This document shows positions 5,596 to 6,314 of a stretch of 6,314 nucleotides of DNA, piece by piece. The DNA comes from Pseudomonadota bacterium (GTDB lineage Bacteria > SAR324 > XYD2-FULL-50-16 > JAHJRI01). The notes beneath the pieces were generated by a model, which was not told where the DNA came from, did not search any database, and saw only the letters and a list, made by a program, of their open reading frames with translations. The stretch spans positions 1-6,314 of the forward strand of contig JAKSDL010000315.1 in assembly GCA_022360105.1 (NCBI GenBank), read 5' to 3'. The position numbers and the translations under genes are program-made. The first letter of the stretch is position 1. The number at the start of each line of letters is the position of its first letter.

Positions 5596-6314
5596 TTAAG
5601 CAGTTACATTGCGTTCTGACGGTTTGCCGGATTTGATCCGCATGATTCTGTTTCTAACAAAACGAATAGTCACCCAAGACAAGAGTATGAGTACTAATAA
5701 AGTGCACAATGCTACCAAGATGTTATAAGGAAACGCCAGTGGAGGAAGGTAGCGTTCGGTTTTCCACCAGTAATACTCCATACCCAGGTCAAGAGATTCA
5801 AAAGGAATAGGCCCGGTTCCTAAAACATATTTTTCAGTAAACGAGGTATCGCCCAGGTATTCGTCAATGTATCGAATGATCTCCTGGTTTCCTACCGGGA
5901 GTCCCGGGATGGCATGGGTTTTATAAAAATCTGCCATAAAGGTTTCCAGATTTTTACCTTGAACATTCAGCCGCTTATCCAATAGATAAGCGACCAGCAT
6001 TCCCTTATCATAAAACAAATCCCGTTCTTCTTGCGTTCGATTCCTGTTCAAGGATGCCTGAAGCAGGCTGATGCTATTTTTGATTGAAAGGCGGTTATAA
6101 TCGACATATCTTTGTGCCAAAGCTTTCTTAAAATGTGTTTCGGTCCCTAATCCCAATTCAAAAGTGGCTTTTTCAGCGATGTATTCCGTAAAACCTTCCT
6201 GGCACCAATACCAGCTGTCTTTCTTCTCAAATCCGTGAGAATACCAGATATGGTGCCCTTCATGAGCCAAATGGCTTAGAATTTTGTATTTCAGAGTTTT
6301 CGGGTCGATTCTGT
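5596..6314 (-). CDS. Membrane-anchored M1/M61-type zinc metallopeptidase, C-terminal part (runs off the window)
   Basis: The frame is open to the window edge (last complete codon at 6310-6312) and reads RIDPKTLKYKILSHLAHEGHH. The apparent start at 6270 is just an in-frame TTG, so the gene is cut by the window, not short. About 238 aa are visible. The zinc motif HEGHH (6250-6264) is followed by WCQEGFTEY, whose Glu (6196-6198) should be the third ligand of a gluzincin site (clan MA). FYDKGMLVAYLLD and YVLGTGPIPFESLDLGM resemble the C-terminal half of M61 glycyl aminopeptidases and M1 relatives, but no PDZ domain follows. Instead there is one hydrophobic segment (YNILVALCTLLVLILLSWV) and a basic tail (RFVRNRIMRIK), so the catalytic domain should sit outside the inner membrane on a C-terminal anchor. 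It is the first visible gene of the minus-strand set, 396 bp before the S41 gene. The peptidase call is firm; the family (M61, M1 or a generic MA-like domain) is not. Confidence 0.85.
   Translation of the reverse strand, partial: RIDPKTLKYKILSHLAHEGHHIWYSHGFEKKDSWYWCQEGFTEYIAEKATFELGLGTETHFKKALAQRYVDYNRLSIKNSISLLQASLNRNRTQEERDLFYDKGMLVAYLLDKRLNVQGKNLETFMADFYKTHAIPGLPVGNQEIIRYIDEYLGDTSFTEKYVLGTGPIPFESLDLGMEYYWWKTERYLPPLAFPYNILVALCTLLVLILLSWVTIRFVRNRIMRIKSGKPSERNVTA

Noticed and set aside
5596..6270. Metallopeptidase starting at 6270 as a complete 224-aa protein
   Set aside because: The codon there is TTG (Leu), three bases before the zinc-motif His-Glu region, and the frame stays open to the window edge, so the start lies outside.

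Overview
The window looks like bacterial chromosomal DNA of moderate GC. It has dense protein-coding genes and two intergenic gaps filled with imperfect, inverted, REP/MITE-like repeats. The secreted proteins carry Sec or lipoprotein signals of Gram-negative style. The repeat style and gene types recall environmental Gram-negatives such as Desulfobacterota, but nothing here fixes the taxon.

Left part, + strand (1-2772). The first 24 bases hold the last codons of a DppB/OppB-type permease, which overlaps by 8 bp the start of a complete DppC/OppC-type permease (17-898). A 608-bp gap follows with three separate repeat units: a 279-bp element with terminal inverted repeats, a pair of inverted GGTAGGGC-type palindromic modules 103 bp apart, and a perfect 9-bp-stem hairpin. 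Then comes a complete cytoplasmic metal-dependent amidohydrolase of the prolidase-like group (1507-2772).

Right part, - strand (2826-6314), convergent with the left part. In order of transcription there is a membrane-anchored M1/M61-type zinc metallopeptidase whose N-terminal part lies outside the window (5596-6314), a 396-bp gap with a symmetric multi-hairpin repeat, an S41-family lipoprotein peptidase (3931-5199), and a secreted alpha/beta hydrolase (2826-3803).

The common theme is peptide handling: a di/oligopeptide importer, a cytoplasmic amidohydrolase of a group with Xaa-Pro dipeptidases, and extracytoplasmic peptidases and hydrolases. A plausible but unproven reading is extracytoplasmic peptide breakdown, import and final cytoplasmic hydrolysis. 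The two strands are separate transcription units, so the link is contextual only. I see no clearly new multi-gene system. The points most worth a second look are the S41 protein that lacks the usual catalytic lysine, the compact gluzincin site of the metallopeptidase, and the repeats, one of which shows paired base changes that keep its stems intact.
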